Shown here one piece after another: positions 12,269-12,937 of a stretch of DNA of 12,937 nucleotides. Made by a program: the position numbers and the translations under genes. Source of the DNA: Chitinophaga pinensis (GTDB lineage Bacteria; Bacteroidota; Bacteroidia; Chitinophagales; Chitinophagaceae); NCBI GenBank assembly GCA_945872805.1, contig CAMCBE010000019.1, forward strand, positions 1 through 12,937, read 5' to 3'. Below the pieces are notes generated by a model. It saw only the letters and a list, made by a program, of their open reading frames with translations, was not told the origin of the DNA and did not search any database. Each line of letters begins with the position of its first letter. The first letter of the stretch is position 1.

Positions 12269-12283
12269 CAGGTCGGGCAACAA
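12269..12283 (+). repeat. attR: right copy of the 15-bp direct repeat
   Basis: CAGGTCGGGCAACAA is identical to 3218-3232 but is preceded by AT-rich island sequence rather than by the rest of a tRNA. It marks the right end of the island and is followed at once by the host terminator. Confidence 0.88.
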
Positions 12284-12315
12284 AAAAAAGATCCGCATTT
12301 TGCGGATCTTTTTTT
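12283..12315. terminator. Host bidirectional terminator, originally that of tRNA-Gln
   Basis: Seven A plus GATCCGCA (12283-12297) pair with TGCGGATC plus seven T (12301-12315) around a TTT loop, a 15-bp stem. It overlaps the stop codon of the methyltransferase gene on the minus strand. In the island-free chromosome it would begin at the end of the tRNA-Gln 3' sequence, so it must have served the tRNA on the plus strand too. Confidence 0.88.
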
Positions 12316-12937
12316 ATTCGGTCATCTTGCCAGATTTCTTGAGGTATCGTACAATCCCATAACCAATTGCCAATACAATTAAGGCATATATACTATTGGC
12401 CATTATATCTTCGATTTGATACAGACGAAAGATCAGCAACACAATACCCGCCAGCCAAATGAATTGGGTGGTATATTCTTTGAGGACCCATCTTTTCCAA
12501 TTGAACTCCATGGATGTAAATGTTGACGCTATCCCTTTGAGGGAAGGAATCCAACGGTTGACTTTTGCACAGTAGGCATCGAAGTCAGCACCAAATTTTC
12601 CTCTTAAAAAATTTTCTTCGGCAAGCACAATCGCCTGGTAGATGAAGAAAAACAATGGCATGATGATAGCCACATAAATCAGGGAGTTGGCCAAAATGCC
12701 CACGCCCAATAGCATCAGGATATTACCAACATACAGCGGGTTTCTGCAATGAGAAAAAATCCCTGTAGAAACCAGGTGCTCAGCATACACCTTCTTGTCT
12801 TTCCCTCCCCTCACGATATAGGCCAACCCAATGGTAGCGCCCCTGATGGCCTGACCCAATACCGTAACAAACAGTCCTATGACCAGGGGCCAGGTTTTAT
12901 AATCTGTATGGAAAATGTTTTCCGTAAACAACTCAGG
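12314..12937 (-). CDS. Isoprenylcysteine carboxyl methyltransferase-like membrane protein (5' end outside the window)
   Basis: The minus-strand frame is open from the TAA at 12314 through the window edge (207 codons; upstream of a TTG at 12931 the frame continues with Pro-Glu), so the start lies outside. The family signature is clear: a hydrophobic helix near the N-terminus, then HLVSTGIFSHCRNPLYVGNI with the RNP-Y motif, two membrane helices, then LAEENFLRGKFGADFDAYCA and RWIPSL. Two further membrane helices end the protein. This is the integral-membrane, S-adenosylmethionine-dependent fold shared by isoprenylcysteine and phospholipid methyltransferases. In bacteria the substrate is often unknown, and nothing here identifies it. 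The gene is host sequence, more GC-rich than the island, and shares its terminator with tRNA-Gln. Confidence 0.85.
   Translation of the reverse strand, partial: PELFTENIFHTDYKTWPLVIGLFVTVLGQAIRGATIGLAYIVRGGKDKKVYAEHLVSTGIFSHCRNPLYVGNILMLLGVGILANSLIYVAIIMPLFFFIYQAIVLAEENFLRGKFGADFDAYCAKVNRWIPSLKGIASTFTSMEFNWKRWVLKEYTTQFIWLAGIVLLIFRLYQIEDIMANSIYALIVLAIGYGIVRYLKKSGKMTE

Larger units (their letters stand above)
3218..12283. mobile_element. tRNA-Gln-integrated genomic island, about 9.05 kb
   Basis: The island is bounded by the 15-bp direct repeat at a tRNA 3' end. It carries a large tyrosine integrase next to attR, a second short tyrosine recombinase and an excisionase-like HTH gene, and is more AT-rich than the tyrS and methyltransferase flanks. 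Cargo includes an HNH nuclease, two lipoproteins and a membrane protein. No relaxase, coupling protein, replication initiator, primase, capsid, terminase or transposase gene is visible, so it cannot be called an ICE, prophage or phage satellite. The excised form would be a circle of roughly 9050 bp. Confidence 0.85.

Noticed and set aside
12134..12382. Plus-strand frame of 82 codons across attR
   Set aside because: It runs through the repeat array, attR and a terminator into the antisense of the methyltransferase gene, so it cannot be a conserved gene.

Overview
The window is chromosomal DNA of a Bacteroidota bacterium, most likely of the Chitinophagales/Sphingobacteriia type. The evidence is an outer-membrane PorV/PorQ-type protein translationally coupled to a PorU-like type IX secretion sortase, Bacteroidota-type promoters (TTTG - 20 nt - TAnnTTTG) in front of tyrS and the tRNA gene, and weak or absent Shine-Dalgarno sequences.

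Left host flank (1-3232): on the minus strand, the start of a PorU2-like gene and a PorV/PorQ-like gene. Divergently on the plus strand, tyrS (tyrosyl-tRNA synthetase) and then a tRNA-Gln(TTG) gene. Right host flank (12269-12937): an intrinsic terminator and a minus-strand membrane methyltransferase of the isoprenylcysteine carboxyl methyltransferase type, cut by the window end.

Between them lies an integrated island of about 9.05 kb, visibly more AT-rich than the flanks. It is bounded by a 15-bp direct repeat (CAGGTCGGGCAACAA) formed by the 3' end of tRNA-Gln (attL, 3218-3232) and a second copy (attR, 12269-12283). A 545-residue tyrosine integrase sits just inside attR and reads inward. The left half carries cargo: two lipoprotein genes of unknown function, a single-pass membrane protein with six cysteines, and an HNH nuclease whose N-terminal part resembles DUF3427, the layout of a modification-dependent restriction enzyme. 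The middle has a second, short tyrosine recombinase with all catalytic residues but no N-terminal DNA-binding domain. Facing away from it is a small helix-turn-helix (excisionase-like) gene with a roughly 330-nt, hairpin-rich leader behind a plausible promoter. Further right are small unknown genes (91, 110, 64 and possibly 36 aa; the 110- and 64-aa products are strongly acidic) and a 157-aa coiled-coil protein that converges on the integrase.

I see no replication, conjugation or virion gene, no reverse transcriptase and no CRISPR array, so this looks like a small integrative defence or cargo island. The least explained parts are the structured RNA candidate (7747-8010), the recurring TTCCCC and TGATTTACA motifs in the non-coding parts and at both island ends, the exchange of the tRNA terminator by the island, and a 44-bp piece of recombinase gene duplicated behind the HNH gene.
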